In this document: positions 6,509-12,510 of the stretch, in pieces
Layout: each line of letters starts with the position of its first letter
Numbering within the stretch: position 1 is the first letter of the stretch
Source: DASPUH01 sp035622975
GTDB taxonomy: Bacteria; Chloroflexota; Limnocylindria; Limnocylindrales; CSP1-4
DNA: 12,855 bases
Direction of reading: 5' to 3'
Assembly: GCA_035622975.1 (NCBI GenBank)
Contig: DASPUH010000031.1
Location: 1 to 12,855 of the forward strand
Notes under the pieces: model-generated
Told to the model about the DNA's origin: nothing
The model's database searches: none
The model's input: the letters and a program-made list of their open reading frames with translations, nothing else
Position numbers and translations under genes: made by a program

Positions 6509-8119
6509 GTGACGATGCAACCGGGCGTCGCGCCGGCCGACCAGGCCGCCCAGGACGACGCCCATCTTCGCTCCCTGGGCATCGCCCCCGAGCTGAAGCG
6601 GTCGCTCGGGTTCCTGTCGAACTTCGCCGTCGCCTTCAGCTACATCTCGGTCTCCACCGGGACGTACACCCTGATCGCGCTGGGCCTCCTCGCCGGAGGG
6701 CCAGCCTTCTTCTGGTCATGGCCGCTGGTGATCATCGGCCAGCTCTTCATCGCCATCAACTTCGCCGAACTGGCCAGTCACTTTCCCGTGGCAGGGTCCA
6801 TCTACCAGTGGTCCAAGCGGCTCTCCAACCGGACCCTGGGCTGGTTCACCGGCTGGTTCTACTTCTGGGCCGGCGTGATCACCGTGACGTCGGTCGCCGC
6901 CACGGTGCCGCTCGTGCTCGGCTCGATCCTCGGCGTCAACGGGGCCACGACCTACGGGCCGCTGACGTGGAACACGTGGGTCGCCCTGGCGGTCCTGGTC
7001 ATCACCACGATCATCAACGCCTACGGCATCCGCCTGCTGTCGATCCTCAACAACATCGGCGTGGCGGCGGAGATCCTGGGCATGCTCGTGTTCGGGCTCA
7101 TCCTGCTGATCTTCTACAACCACCAGCCGTTGTCGATCCTGACCACGACCGCCGGCACGGAGAGCACGACCGGGGGGAACTACCTGCCCGTCTTCGCCGT
7201 GGCGGCCTTCATGTCGCTCTTCGTGGTGTATGGGTTCGACACCGCCGGCACCTTCGGCGAGGAGACGGTGGGGGCCAGCCGCCATGCCCCGCGCGGCATC
7301 CTCAGCGCCATCATCGTGTCGGGGATCATCGGCGGCGTCTTCCTCCTGGCGATCATCCTCTCGACCAAGGACATCACCGGCGAGATCGCCGCAGCGACCG
7401 CGTACTACGCGGGCACGGGCGGCAGCAACCCCATCGCCGACGCCATCGTCGGCAACATGGGGGCCGACCTCGGCAACATCTACCTGGTCGTCATCCTGGC
7501 CGCCGTCTTCGTCTGCACCCTGGCCATCCAGGGCGCCACGACCCGCCTCATGTTCTCCATGGGCCGCGATCGGCGGATGCCCGGTGGATCCCTCTGGGGC
7601 AAGGTCAGCCCGTCCTTCAGGACCCCCGCCAACGCCGCCATCGCCGTGGGGGTCCTGGCCGCCATCCCGATGCTCATCAGCAGCAGCGCCGGGATCATCG
7701 CCATCGCCGCCACCGGCACGATCTACCTTAGCTACTTCCTCTGCAACATCGGCGTCCTGGTCGCTCGCCTGCGCGGCTGGCCGCACCAGAAGGCCGCCTT
7801 CAACCTCGGCGGCTGGGGCATGGTGGTCAACATCCTCGGCCTGATCTACGGCGGCGTGATGCTGGTCAACTTCGCGCTGTGGCAGTACGGCGCCTTCGGC
7901 GACTGGGGCAACGCCCTGCGGGCCAACACGAACCCGACCATCGACAGCCTCTCGATCTTCGGCATCTCGCTGTCGAGCCTGCCCCAGCTGCCCCTGTACG
8001 AGACGTTCCTGGCCCTCATCCTGGTGGTCGGGGTCGTCTATTACGCGGTCGCGTTGCGAGGCCACATGGGCACCCGGGAGGCGGCCGACACGGCCACCGG
8101 CGAGACGGCCATCGCCTAG
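6509..8119 (+). CDS. APC-superfamily amino acid / choline-type permease
   Basis: This 536-residue inner-membrane transporter is very hydrophobic throughout and has about 12 predicted membrane helices. The first helix region (NFAVAFSYISVSTGTYTLIA) and the helix-2/loop motif FAELASHFPVAGSIYQWSKRL are characteristic of AA_permease_2 proteins of the amino acid/choline transporter (ACT, Uga4/Hnm1-like) branch. The conserved mid-protein motif YGFDTAGTFGEET also fits. The N-terminus (about 35 residues) and C-terminus are hydrophilic and likely cytoplasmic. GTG 6509 is chosen over ATG 6515 because of the AGGAGG spacing. The frame is open far upstream, but that part is antisense to the hydrolase and is not coding. 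It has its own promoter and is followed after 19 nt by a kinase gene. Transport of an amino acid, choline or another amine by cation symport is likely; the substrate is unknown. Confidence 0.92.
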   Translation: MTMQPGVAPADQAAQDDAHLRSLGIAPELKRSLGFLSNFAVAFSYISVSTGTYTLIALGLLAGGPAFFWSWPLVIIGQLFIAINFAELASHFPVAGSIYQWSKRLSNRTLGWFTGWFYFWAGVITVTSVAATVPLVLGSILGVNGATTYGPLTWNTWVALAVLVITTIINAYGIRLLSILNNIGVAAEILGMLVFGLILLIFYNHQPLSILTTTAGTESTTGGNYLPVFAVAAFMSLFVVYGFDTAGTFGEETVGASRHAPRGILSAIIVSGIIGGVFLLAIILSTKDITGEIAAATAYYAGTGGSNPIADAIVGNMGADLGNIYLVVILAAVFVCTLAIQGATTRLMFSMGRDRRMPGGSLWGKVSPSFRTPANAAIAVGVLAAIPMLISSSAGIIAIAATGTIYLSYFLCNIGVLVARLRGWPHQKAAFNLGGWGMVVNILGLIYGGVMLVNFALWQYGAFGDWGNALRANTNPTIDSLSIFGISLSSLPQLPLYETFLALILVVGVVYYAVALRGHMGTREAADTATGETAIA

Positions 8120-8138
8120 GCCGCGTCGGCGGCGCGGC

Positions 8139-9122
8139 ATGTCCGGGGGGCCGGTCAGCGGGGAGCTCCTCACCGGGGAGCTCCGTACCACCCTGGTGGC
8201 CGCGCTTCAGCGCGTCCCGGAGTTGGCCGGCCGCGCCCTCGTCCTGACCACGCTCTCGGGTGGCATCACCAACCGTAACTTCCGGGTCGACGCGGACGGC
8301 GGCCTGGATGCACCCGGGGGCGACACCGTCGTCCTGCGCCTGGGCGGCAACGACACCCACCTGCTGGGCATCAGCCGCGAGGTGGAGCACGCGGCGACCG
8401 TGATGGCCGCCGGCGTCGGCGTGGGCCCCGAGGTGGCGGCCTACATCCGGCCGGAGGGCTACCTCGTGACCCGTTTCATCGTCGGCGGGCCCATCACCGA
8501 CGACGCGGTGCACGAGGCGGCCACCATCCGGCGCGTCGCCGACTCCATCCGGCGCGTCCACGACGGGCCGGCCATCCCGGGCATCTTCGTGCCGTACCGC
8601 ATCGGCGAGGCGTATCGTGCGCTGGCCGCCTCACGCGGCGTGGCGATCCCGGATGCCTACGAGCGGGCTGAGGCGGTCGTGCGACGCGTGGAACGCGCCT
8701 GCGTCGCCGCGCCGCTGCCCATGCAGCCATGCCACAACGACCTGCTCAACGCCAACTTCATCGACGACGGGATCCGGATCCGCATCGTGGACTGGGAGTA
8801 CGCGGGCATGGGCGATCCCTTCTTCGACCTCGGCAATTTCAGCGTCAACCACGGCCTGGACACGGACGAGGACGAGGTGCTGCTGGCGGCGTACGAGGGG
8901 TCCGTGCGGCCGGAGCGCCTGGGCCGCCTGACGCTCATGCGGGTCGTGTCGGACTTCCGCGAGGGCACCTGGGGCGTCCTTCAGCAAGCCATCAGCACGC
9001 TGGACGTGGACTTCCATGCCTACGCCGCGCGGCACTTCGAGCGCCTCCTGAGCCAGGCTGCCACGCCGCGCTTCGAGGAGGCGCTGGTCCAGGTGACCGC
9101 CTCGGGCGACACGGTCGCGTAG
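8139..9122 (+). CDS. Choline/ethanolamine kinase-like phosphotransferase (APH fold)
   Basis: This 327-residue soluble kinase of the aminoglycoside phosphotransferase/choline kinase superfamily has a glycine-containing N-lobe loop (LSGGITNRNFRV). The catalytic Brenner-type motif is H199-N-D-L-L-N-A-N-F, with Asp201 as predicted base. The metal-binding motif is IVDWEYAGMGDPFFDLGNFS, with Asp218. The combination HNDLLNANF plus DWEYA is the choline/ethanolamine kinase (LicA, COG0510) form rather than that of antibiotic-resistance APH enzymes. It lies 19 nt after the permease gene and is probably cotranscribed, suggesting import followed by phosphorylation of an amino alcohol. No cytidylyltransferase (LicC) accompanies it here. 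A different hydroxylated amine or sugar as substrate remains possible. No strong Shine-Dalgarno precedes the ATG. Confidence 0.87.
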   Translation: MSGGPVSGELLTGELRTTLVAALQRVPELAGRALVLTTLSGGITNRNFRVDADGGLDAPGGDTVVLRLGGNDTHLLGISREVEHAATVMAAGVGVGPEVAAYIRPEGYLVTRFIVGGPITDDAVHEAATIRRVADSIRRVHDGPAIPGIFVPYRIGEAYRALAASRGVAIPDAYERAEAVVRRVERACVAAPLPMQPCHNDLLNANFIDDGIRIRIVDWEYAGMGDPFFDLGNFSVNHGLDTDEDEVLLAAYEGSVRPERLGRLTLMRVVSDFREGTWGVLQQAISTLDVDFHAYAARHFERLLSQAATPRFEEALVQVTASGDTVA

Positions 9123-9155
9123 GTCGGGGCGTCTGGTCGGCCCGGCCGGCGCCTG

Positions 9156-9164
9156 TGCTACCCT
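9156..9164 (+). promoter_or_regulatory. Extended -10 promoter giving a probably leaderless ftsE mRNA
   Basis: TGC directly precedes TACCCT (9159-9164), giving an extended -10 pattern TGnTAnnnT. Nine nucleotides separate it from the GTG at 9174, so initiation is predicted at or within a few bases of the start codon. No ribosome-binding site is present. The -35 region (about 9136-9141) is poor, as is common with extended -10 promoters. Confidence 0.5.
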
Positions 9165-9173
9165 CGCGCCGCC

Positions 9174-9923
9174 GTGACCGCAACGCTCGAGCCGCCGGCC
9201 GTCACGCCGCGACCACCGGAACCGGACGCCCTCCGTGCCTCGCTCGTGCTGCACGACGTGAGCATGGTCTACCCCAACGGGAAGCGCGCCCTGGTGGACG
9301 TGGACCTGGTCGTGCCGCGCGGCGACTTCGTCTTCCTCGTCGGCCCTTCGGGTGCGGGCAAGACGACGCTGATCAAGCTGCTCATCCGGGATGAGGTGGC
9401 GACGACCGGCGCGGTGCTGCTGGCCGGCCAGGACCTGGCCCACCTGCCGCGGCGCCAGGTGCCGCTGATGCGCCGCCGCATCGGGATCGTGTTCCAGGAC
9501 TTCAAGCTGCTGCCCAGCAAGACCGTGCGCGAGAACGTGGCCTTCGCCCTCGAAGTGACGGGCACACCGCGCCAGCAGGCGGCGCCGGTGGTCGAGCGGG
9601 TCCTCGCCCTCGTGGGGCTGACCGGCCAGGCCGCGCAGCGTCCGGCGCAGCTGTCGGGCGGGGAGCAGCAGCGCACGGCCATCGCCAGGGCCATGGTCCA
9701 CGACCCCGAGATCATCATCGCCGACGAGCCCACGGGCAACCTGGACCCGCTCATCAGCTGGGAGATCCTGCAGCTCCTGCTGCGCATCAACGAGCTCGGC
9801 ACGACCGTCCTCATGGCGACCCACAACGCCGAGGTGGTCACCGCCCTGCGGCGCCGCGTGGTGGCCCTGGAGGAGGGCCGCGTGGTGCGCGACGAGGTGG
9901 GCGGCTATCACCGGCAGTACTGA
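9174..9923 (+). CDS. ftsE: Cell-division ABC transporter ATP-binding protein FtsE
   Basis: FtsE is the cytoplasmic ATPase that pairs with FtsX at the divisome and drives activation of peptidoglycan hydrolases outside the membrane. All ABC motifs are present: Walker A GPSGAGKTT (57-65), Q-loop Gln108 in VFQDFKLLPSKTVRENVAFA, signature LSGGEQQR (160-167), Walker B IIIADEPTGNLD (D184, E185) and the switch His217 in ATHN. The VFQDFKLL segment and the YPNGKRAL start of the domain are typical of FtsE. The protein is 249 residues, with a 20-residue Pro-rich extension before the usual start. GTG 9246 (Val25) would give a standard-length protein, but the extended -10 just before GTG 9174 favours the longer form. 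It is followed after 27 nt by ftsX. Confidence 0.96.
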   Translation: MTATLEPPAVTPRPPEPDALRASLVLHDVSMVYPNGKRALVDVDLVVPRGDFVFLVGPSGAGKTTLIKLLIRDEVATTGAVLLAGQDLAHLPRRQVPLMRRRIGIVFQDFKLLPSKTVRENVAFALEVTGTPRQQAAPVVERVLALVGLTGQAAQRPAQLSGGEQQRTAIARAMVHDPEIIIADEPTGNLDPLISWEILQLLLRINELGTTVLMATHNAEVVTALRRRVVALEEGRVVRDEVGGYHRQY

Positions 9924-9950
9924 GCCGAACGTGGGCGACGGGATCCCGCC

Positions 9951-10841
9951 GTGCTGACCTTCACCGCGTTCTCCGTGCGCCGGGCCCTCCAGGGCCTGTG
10001 GCGCAACCGCGTCATGAGCCTCGCGGCGACCGTGACGATGGTCCTCATGCTGCTGCTCCTGGCCGGCCTGCTGATCGTGCTGTCGGGCCTGCAGGCGGGC
10101 CTCTCGTTCGTGGAGCAGAAGGTCGACGTGCAGGCGTACCTCTACGACGGGGTGCCGCCCGACCGCGTACAGGCCCTCATCGGGCAGGTGCAGGCGCTGC
10201 CAGAGGTCTCGGCCGTGACCTACACGACCAAGGAGCAGGCGCTGGCCGACTGGCAGGCCACGCTGCGCTCACGCGGCCAGCAGGACCTCACCGCCGTCAC
10301 CGGCACCAACCCGATCCCCGCCAGCATCAACGTCAAGCTGCGGGAACCGGGCGTCTACGGCACGGTCGTCGACGTCCTCAAGGCCGCCACGGGCGTGGTC
10401 CAGCGGGTGGACGAGACGCAGCAGGTCGTGGACGCCCTCATCACCATCACCAACGTCCTCCGCACGATCGGCCTGATCATGCTCGTCATGGTCGGCCTGA
10501 CCGTCCTGTTCATCGTCGTCAACACCATCCGCATGGCGGTCATGGCCCGGGCGGACGAGATCGAGATCATGCGGCTGGTCGGCGCGTCGGACGCCTTCAT
10601 CCGCTGGCCCTTCATCTTCGAGGGCCTGTTCGTCGGCCTCATCGGGGCGGCCGTCACGCTGGTGCTGCTGGGCCTGGCCGCCGGTCCGATCAGCCAGTTC
10701 ACGACGGCCATCGTCTCCCAGGTACCGGTGGGCTTCGACCAGCAGCTGGGCCTCGAGCTGGTCGGCCTCGTGGTCGGGGCGGGCGCTTTGATGGGCGGCC
10801 TGGGAGCCTGGATCTCCGTCCGGAGCTACCTCATCCGCTAG
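9951..10841 (+). CDS. ftsX: Cell-division membrane protein FtsX
   Basis: FtsX is the membrane partner of FtsE and transmits ATPase state to extracytoplasmic cell-wall hydrolases. The 296-residue protein has a short cytoplasmic N-terminus with the RALQGLWRNRVMSLA motif and a first membrane helix at about 24-46. An extracytoplasmic domain of about 120 residues follows, including VQAYLYDGV and PEVSAVTYTTKEQAL, both typical of FtsX. Three more helices lie near 168-195, 218-243 and 265-290. The conserved cytoplasmic loop ADEIEIMRLVGAS lies between helices 2 and 3. Length and topology match the family. The GTG at 9951 is the only sensible start in the 27-nt gap after ftsE; a Shine-Dalgarno is not obvious, so coupling to ftsE is likely. 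Confidence 0.95.
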   Translation: MLTFTAFSVRRALQGLWRNRVMSLAATVTMVLMLLLLAGLLIVLSGLQAGLSFVEQKVDVQAYLYDGVPPDRVQALIGQVQALPEVSAVTYTTKEQALADWQATLRSRGQQDLTAVTGTNPIPASINVKLREPGVYGTVVDVLKAATGVVQRVDETQQVVDALITITNVLRTIGLIMLVMVGLTVLFIVVNTIRMAVMARADEIEIMRLVGASDAFIRWPFIFEGLFVGLIGAAVTLVLLGLAAGPISQFTTAIVSQVPVGFDQQLGLELVGLVVGAGALMGGLGAWISVRSYLIR

Positions 10842-10864
10842 CCGCGGCCGGGACGACCGGTCGC

Positions 10865-10893
10865 CGTGCAGGCCCCGGGGCCTTGGGTAGACT
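10865..10893 (+). promoter_or_regulatory. Putative promoter of the S41 protease gene
   Basis: TAGACT at 10888-10893 is a good -10. A weak CGTGCA lies 17 nt upstream at 10865-10870. The spacer contains the palindrome AGGCCCCGGGGCCT (10870-10883), which could be an operator or part of an ftsX terminator. The predicted start near 10900 is about 40 nt before the chosen ATG and rules out the upstream GTG 10866 as start for transcripts from this promoter. Confidence 0.4.
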
Positions 10894-10940
10894 GGCGCCC
10901 CACAGGTCCGGAGTCCGCGCAGTTCGTACCGAGGCGTCGC

Positions 10941-12260
10941 ATGTCCCTGCCGCTCGCATCGCCCGATCCCGAGCCGGCAGGCCGCCGGCCCGTCCACGTC
11001 CCCGGCTCGCGCCTGGCCCTCGCCGTGGCTGCGGTCCTGGCCGGTTCCGCCCTGTTCGTCTCCGGGTACTCGCTGGGCCACCTGCAGGCCGAGACGCCCG
11101 GTACCCAGGCGTCCGACGAGGCCGCGTTCCAGGCCTTCTGGGACGCCTACCACGCCATCACGACCGACTTCGCCGAAGGTCCGGTGGACCAGCGGACGCT
11201 CGTCGAGGGCGCCCTGGACGGCATGTTCTCCTCCCTCAAGGACCCCTACAGCCAGTACCTCGCACCAGCCGCGCTGACGTCCACGCTGTCGGGCCTGGCC
11301 GGCCAGTTCGAGGGCATCGGAGCCGTCATGACCAGCCGGGCGCCCGACGGGAGCGAGGGCTGCACGCCCCTGGGCCCGGCCTGCGCCCTGGTGGTGGTGC
11401 GCACGATCCCGGGCGCGCCAGCCGCGGAGGCCGGCCTGCTGGCCAATGACGTCATCGTCGCCGTCGCCGGCAAGGCGGTCGACGGCCAGACGGTCGACGC
11501 CGTCACCGGCGAAGTGCGCGGACCGGCGAACACGGCCGTGGTCCTGCGGCTGGCGCGCAACGGCGGCAGCCCGTTCGACCTCTCCATCACCCGGGCGGTG
11601 GTCACCGAGCCGCAGGTGGACAGCCGGCTGGTCGACTCGGGCCAGGTCGGCTACATCCATCTGGCCCAGTTCAGCGATACGGCCCCGGCCGACTTCAAGA
11701 CCCAGCTCGCCGCGCTGCTGGCCCAGGGCGTGACGCACATCGCCTTCGACCTGCGGGGCGACCCCGGTGGCTTCGTGGACGCCGCCCAGAAGATCGCCAG
11801 CCAGTTCATCGGCTCGGGCCCCATCTACTGGCAGGAGTACGCCGACGGGCGTGAGGTGGCACAGGACGCCCAGCCGGGCGGCGTGGCGGTCGATCCGCGC
11901 ATCTCGCTCGTCGTCCTCGTGGACAAGGGCTCGGCCAGCGCCAGCGAGATCGTCGCCGGAGCCCTGCAGGACTCCAAGCGCGGCCGGCTGGTCGGCCAGG
12001 TCACCTTCGGCAAGGGCGTGATCCAGCAGTTCCAGACGCTCAGCGACGACATGGGCGGCTTCCGTCTGACCATCGCCAAGTGGCTGACGCCGGTCAGCAA
12101 GACGTGGATCCAGGGCAAGGGCCTGACGCCCGACATCGTCGTCACGCCGCCGGCGAACCCGCCGTCGGGCGATGATCCGGTCCTCGACGCGGCCATCCAG
12201 GCCCTGATGGGCTCCCCGGCCGGCGCCTCCAGCCTGGTCCCGCTCGAGCTGCTGGGCTAG
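10941..12260 (+). CDS. S41 (C-terminal processing, CtpA-like) serine protease, membrane-anchored
   Basis: This 439-residue protein has an N-terminal signal-anchor helix (about 30-52, LALAVAAVLAGSALFVSGYS), so the body is extracytoplasmic. The N-terminal region TLVEGALDGMFSSLKDPYSQYL is typical of Ctp proteases. A PDZ domain spans about 120-215 (FEGIGAV, then GAPAAEAGLLANDVIVAVAG). The S41 core has QVGYIHLAQFS, IAFDLRGDPGG, catalytic Ser333 in DKGSASASEIVAGALQD and Lys358 in TFGKGVIQQF. The 25-residue Ser-Lys spacing is that seen in E. coli Prc and algal D1 protease. The PDZ insert EGCTPLGPAC holds the only two cysteines, C141 and C148. ATG 10941 is preceded by GAGG at a 6-nt spacing. Its place after ftsEX suggests a role in envelope or division-related proteolysis. 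It is not M23 or NlpC/P60, the hydrolases usually partnered with FtsEX. Confidence 0.93.
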   Translation: MSLPLASPDPEPAGRRPVHVPGSRLALAVAAVLAGSALFVSGYSLGHLQAETPGTQASDEAAFQAFWDAYHAITTDFAEGPVDQRTLVEGALDGMFSSLKDPYSQYLAPAALTSTLSGLAGQFEGIGAVMTSRAPDGSEGCTPLGPACALVVVRTIPGAPAAEAGLLANDVIVAVAGKAVDGQTVDAVTGEVRGPANTAVVLRLARNGGSPFDLSITRAVVTEPQVDSRLVDSGQVGYIHLAQFSDTAPADFKTQLAALLAQGVTHIAFDLRGDPGGFVDAAQKIASQFIGSGPIYWQEYADGREVAQDAQPGGVAVDPRISLVVLVDKGSASASEIVAGALQDSKRGRLVGQVTFGKGVIQQFQTLSDDMGGFRLTIAKWLTPVSKTWIQGKGLTPDIVVTPPANPPSGDDPVLDAAIQALMGSPAGASSLVPLELLG

Positions 12261-12262
12261 GG

Positions 12263-12283
12263 AGCCGGTAGCCGGGAGCCGGG
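12263..12283 (+). repeat. Three tandem 7-bp repeats (AGCCGGN)
   Basis: AGCCGGT, AGCCGGG and AGCCGGG follow one another in exact register, beginning 2 nt after the protease stop. This is probably slippage-derived sequence; the last unit contributes to a possible hairpin. Confidence 0.6.
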
Positions 12284-12295
12284 CCGCCAGGCCGG
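12279..12295 (+). terminator. Weak terminator-like hairpin after the S41 protease gene
   Basis: CCGG and CC (12279-12285, with a bulged G) can pair with GGCCGG (12290-12295) around a GCCA loop. TCCTT follows directly. It is a short stem without a real T-tract, so intrinsic termination is uncertain. Confidence 0.3.
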
Positions 12296-12298
12296 TCC

Positions 12299-12327
12299 TT
12301 GCGCCGGGGTGGGGCTTCGGCTATCGT
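12299..12327 (+). promoter_or_regulatory. Promoter of the smpB leader transcript
   Basis: TTGCGC at 12299-12304 and TATCGT at 12322-12327 are separated by exactly 17 nt. Initiation is predicted near 12334, a few bases before the AAAGGAGGTGAT ribosome-binding site. The -35 hexamer and spacer length are identical to those of the permease promoter at 6378-6406. smpB would then carry a leader of about 175 nt. Confidence 0.6.
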
Positions 12328-12338
12328 GCCGCCTAACG

Positions 12339-12350
12339 AAAGGAGGTGAT
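12339..12350 (+). promoter_or_regulatory. Exceptionally long Shine-Dalgarno sequence of the leader ORF
   Basis: AAAGGAGGTGAT is complementary over all 12 nt to the canonical 16S rRNA 3' tail (ATCACCTCCTTT). The AGGAGG core is 9 nt before the GTG at 12356. No other gene in the window has a comparable site. Confidence 0.75.
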
Positions 12351-12386
12351 GTGCAGTGATCGACGCTACGCCTAGCTGCACCACCT
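12344..12386 (+). other. Leader RNA helix I, sequestering the ribosome-binding site and start codon of the leader ORF
   Basis: AGGTG (12344-12348) and GTGCAG (12351-12356) pair with CTGCACCACCT (12376-12386), giving 11 Watson-Crick pairs interrupted only by an AU bulge. The helix occludes half of the Shine-Dalgarno and the first base of the GTG start. It uses ACCACCT 12380-12386, which is also needed for helix II, so the two cannot coexist. It was found by hand pairing; no folding energy was computed. Confidence 0.5.
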
Positions 12387-12406
12387 CGCGGGAGGCAGCT
12401 GCCTAA
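12356..12406 (+). CDS. Putative 16-residue leader peptide upstream of smpB
   Basis: The ORF reads MIDATPSCTTSREAAA (GTG start, TAA stop). The strong argument for translation is the 12-nt Shine-Dalgarno at correct spacing and a promoter immediately upstream. The ORF overlaps both competing RNA helices, so ribosome position along it would decide which helix forms. I recognise no known leader-peptide family, and there is no run of one amino acid's codons that would identify a sensed amino acid; Thr, Ser, Cys and Ala codons dominate. The C-terminal Ala-Ala-Ala loosely resembles ssrA-type degrons, which may be coincidence. An ATG at 12349 in another frame lies too close to the Shine-Dalgarno. It could be a conserved small protein rather than a regulatory leader. 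Confidence 0.55.
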   Translation: MIDATPSCTTSREAAA

Positions 12407-12425
12407 GCCAAGACCCGCAGGTGGT
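12380..12425 (+). other. Leader RNA helix II, alternative to helix I
   Basis: ACCACCT (12380-12386) pairs with AGGTGGT (12419-12425). After one bulged C, GCGGG (12388-12392) pairs with CCCGC (12414-12418), making 12 base pairs. The enclosed region contains AGGC-AGCT-GCCT (12393-12404), a small inner hairpin. The structure spans the end and stop codon of the leader ORF. Formation frees the leader ribosome-binding site. Confidence 0.5.
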
Positions 12426-12434
12426 CCAGCAACC

Positions 12435-12464
12435 GGATGCCGGCTCGACCTCGAGCCGGCATTC
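12435..12464 (+). terminator. Terminator-like hairpin between the leader ORF and smpB
   Basis: ATGCCGGCTCG (12437-12447) pairs perfectly with CGAGCCGGCAT (12452-12462) around an ACCT loop. A G-T and a G-C pair at the base extend the stem to 13 bp. The following bases TTCGTGCGTCT are only partly T-rich, so this may be a GC-type intrinsic terminator, a pause site or an mRNA-stabilising structure. It lies about 46 nt before the smpB start codon, where premature termination would control smpB. Confidence 0.5.
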
Positions 12465-12510
12465 GTGCGTCTAGTGGTGCCTCCATCCCCGAACCTCAAG
12501 GATCTTTCCC

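Noticed and set aside
6716..8191. 491-codon minus-strand frame over the permease
   Set aside because: The translation is rich in Asp, Gly, Arg and His without recognisable motifs, typical of an antisense frame of a membrane-protein gene.
8139..9122. Aminoglycoside resistance phosphotransferase
   Set aside because: The HNDLLNANF and DWEYA motifs are of choline-kinase type, and no resistance or mobile-element context is present.
10870..10883. AGGCCCCGGGGCCT palindrome as a definite operator or ftsX terminator
   Set aside because: Pure G/C palindromes are expected by chance at this base composition, the stem is only 5 bp with a CCGG loop, and there is no T-tract.
10866..10940. Upstream GTG 10866 as start of the S41 protease
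   Set aside because: The added 25 residues have no family similarity, they overlap the TAGACT promoter, and ATG 10941 has a GAGG ribosome-binding site.
10269..11738. 489-codon minus-strand frame over ftsX and the protease
   Set aside because: It is a compositional shadow; both plus-strand genes have complete family motifs.
12300..12510. tmRNA (ssrA) or another known structured RNA next to smpB
   Set aside because: There is no tRNA-like acceptor/T-arm ending, no plausible tag frame of the usual kind, and the region is shorter than tmRNA. 6S and SRP RNA signatures are also absent.
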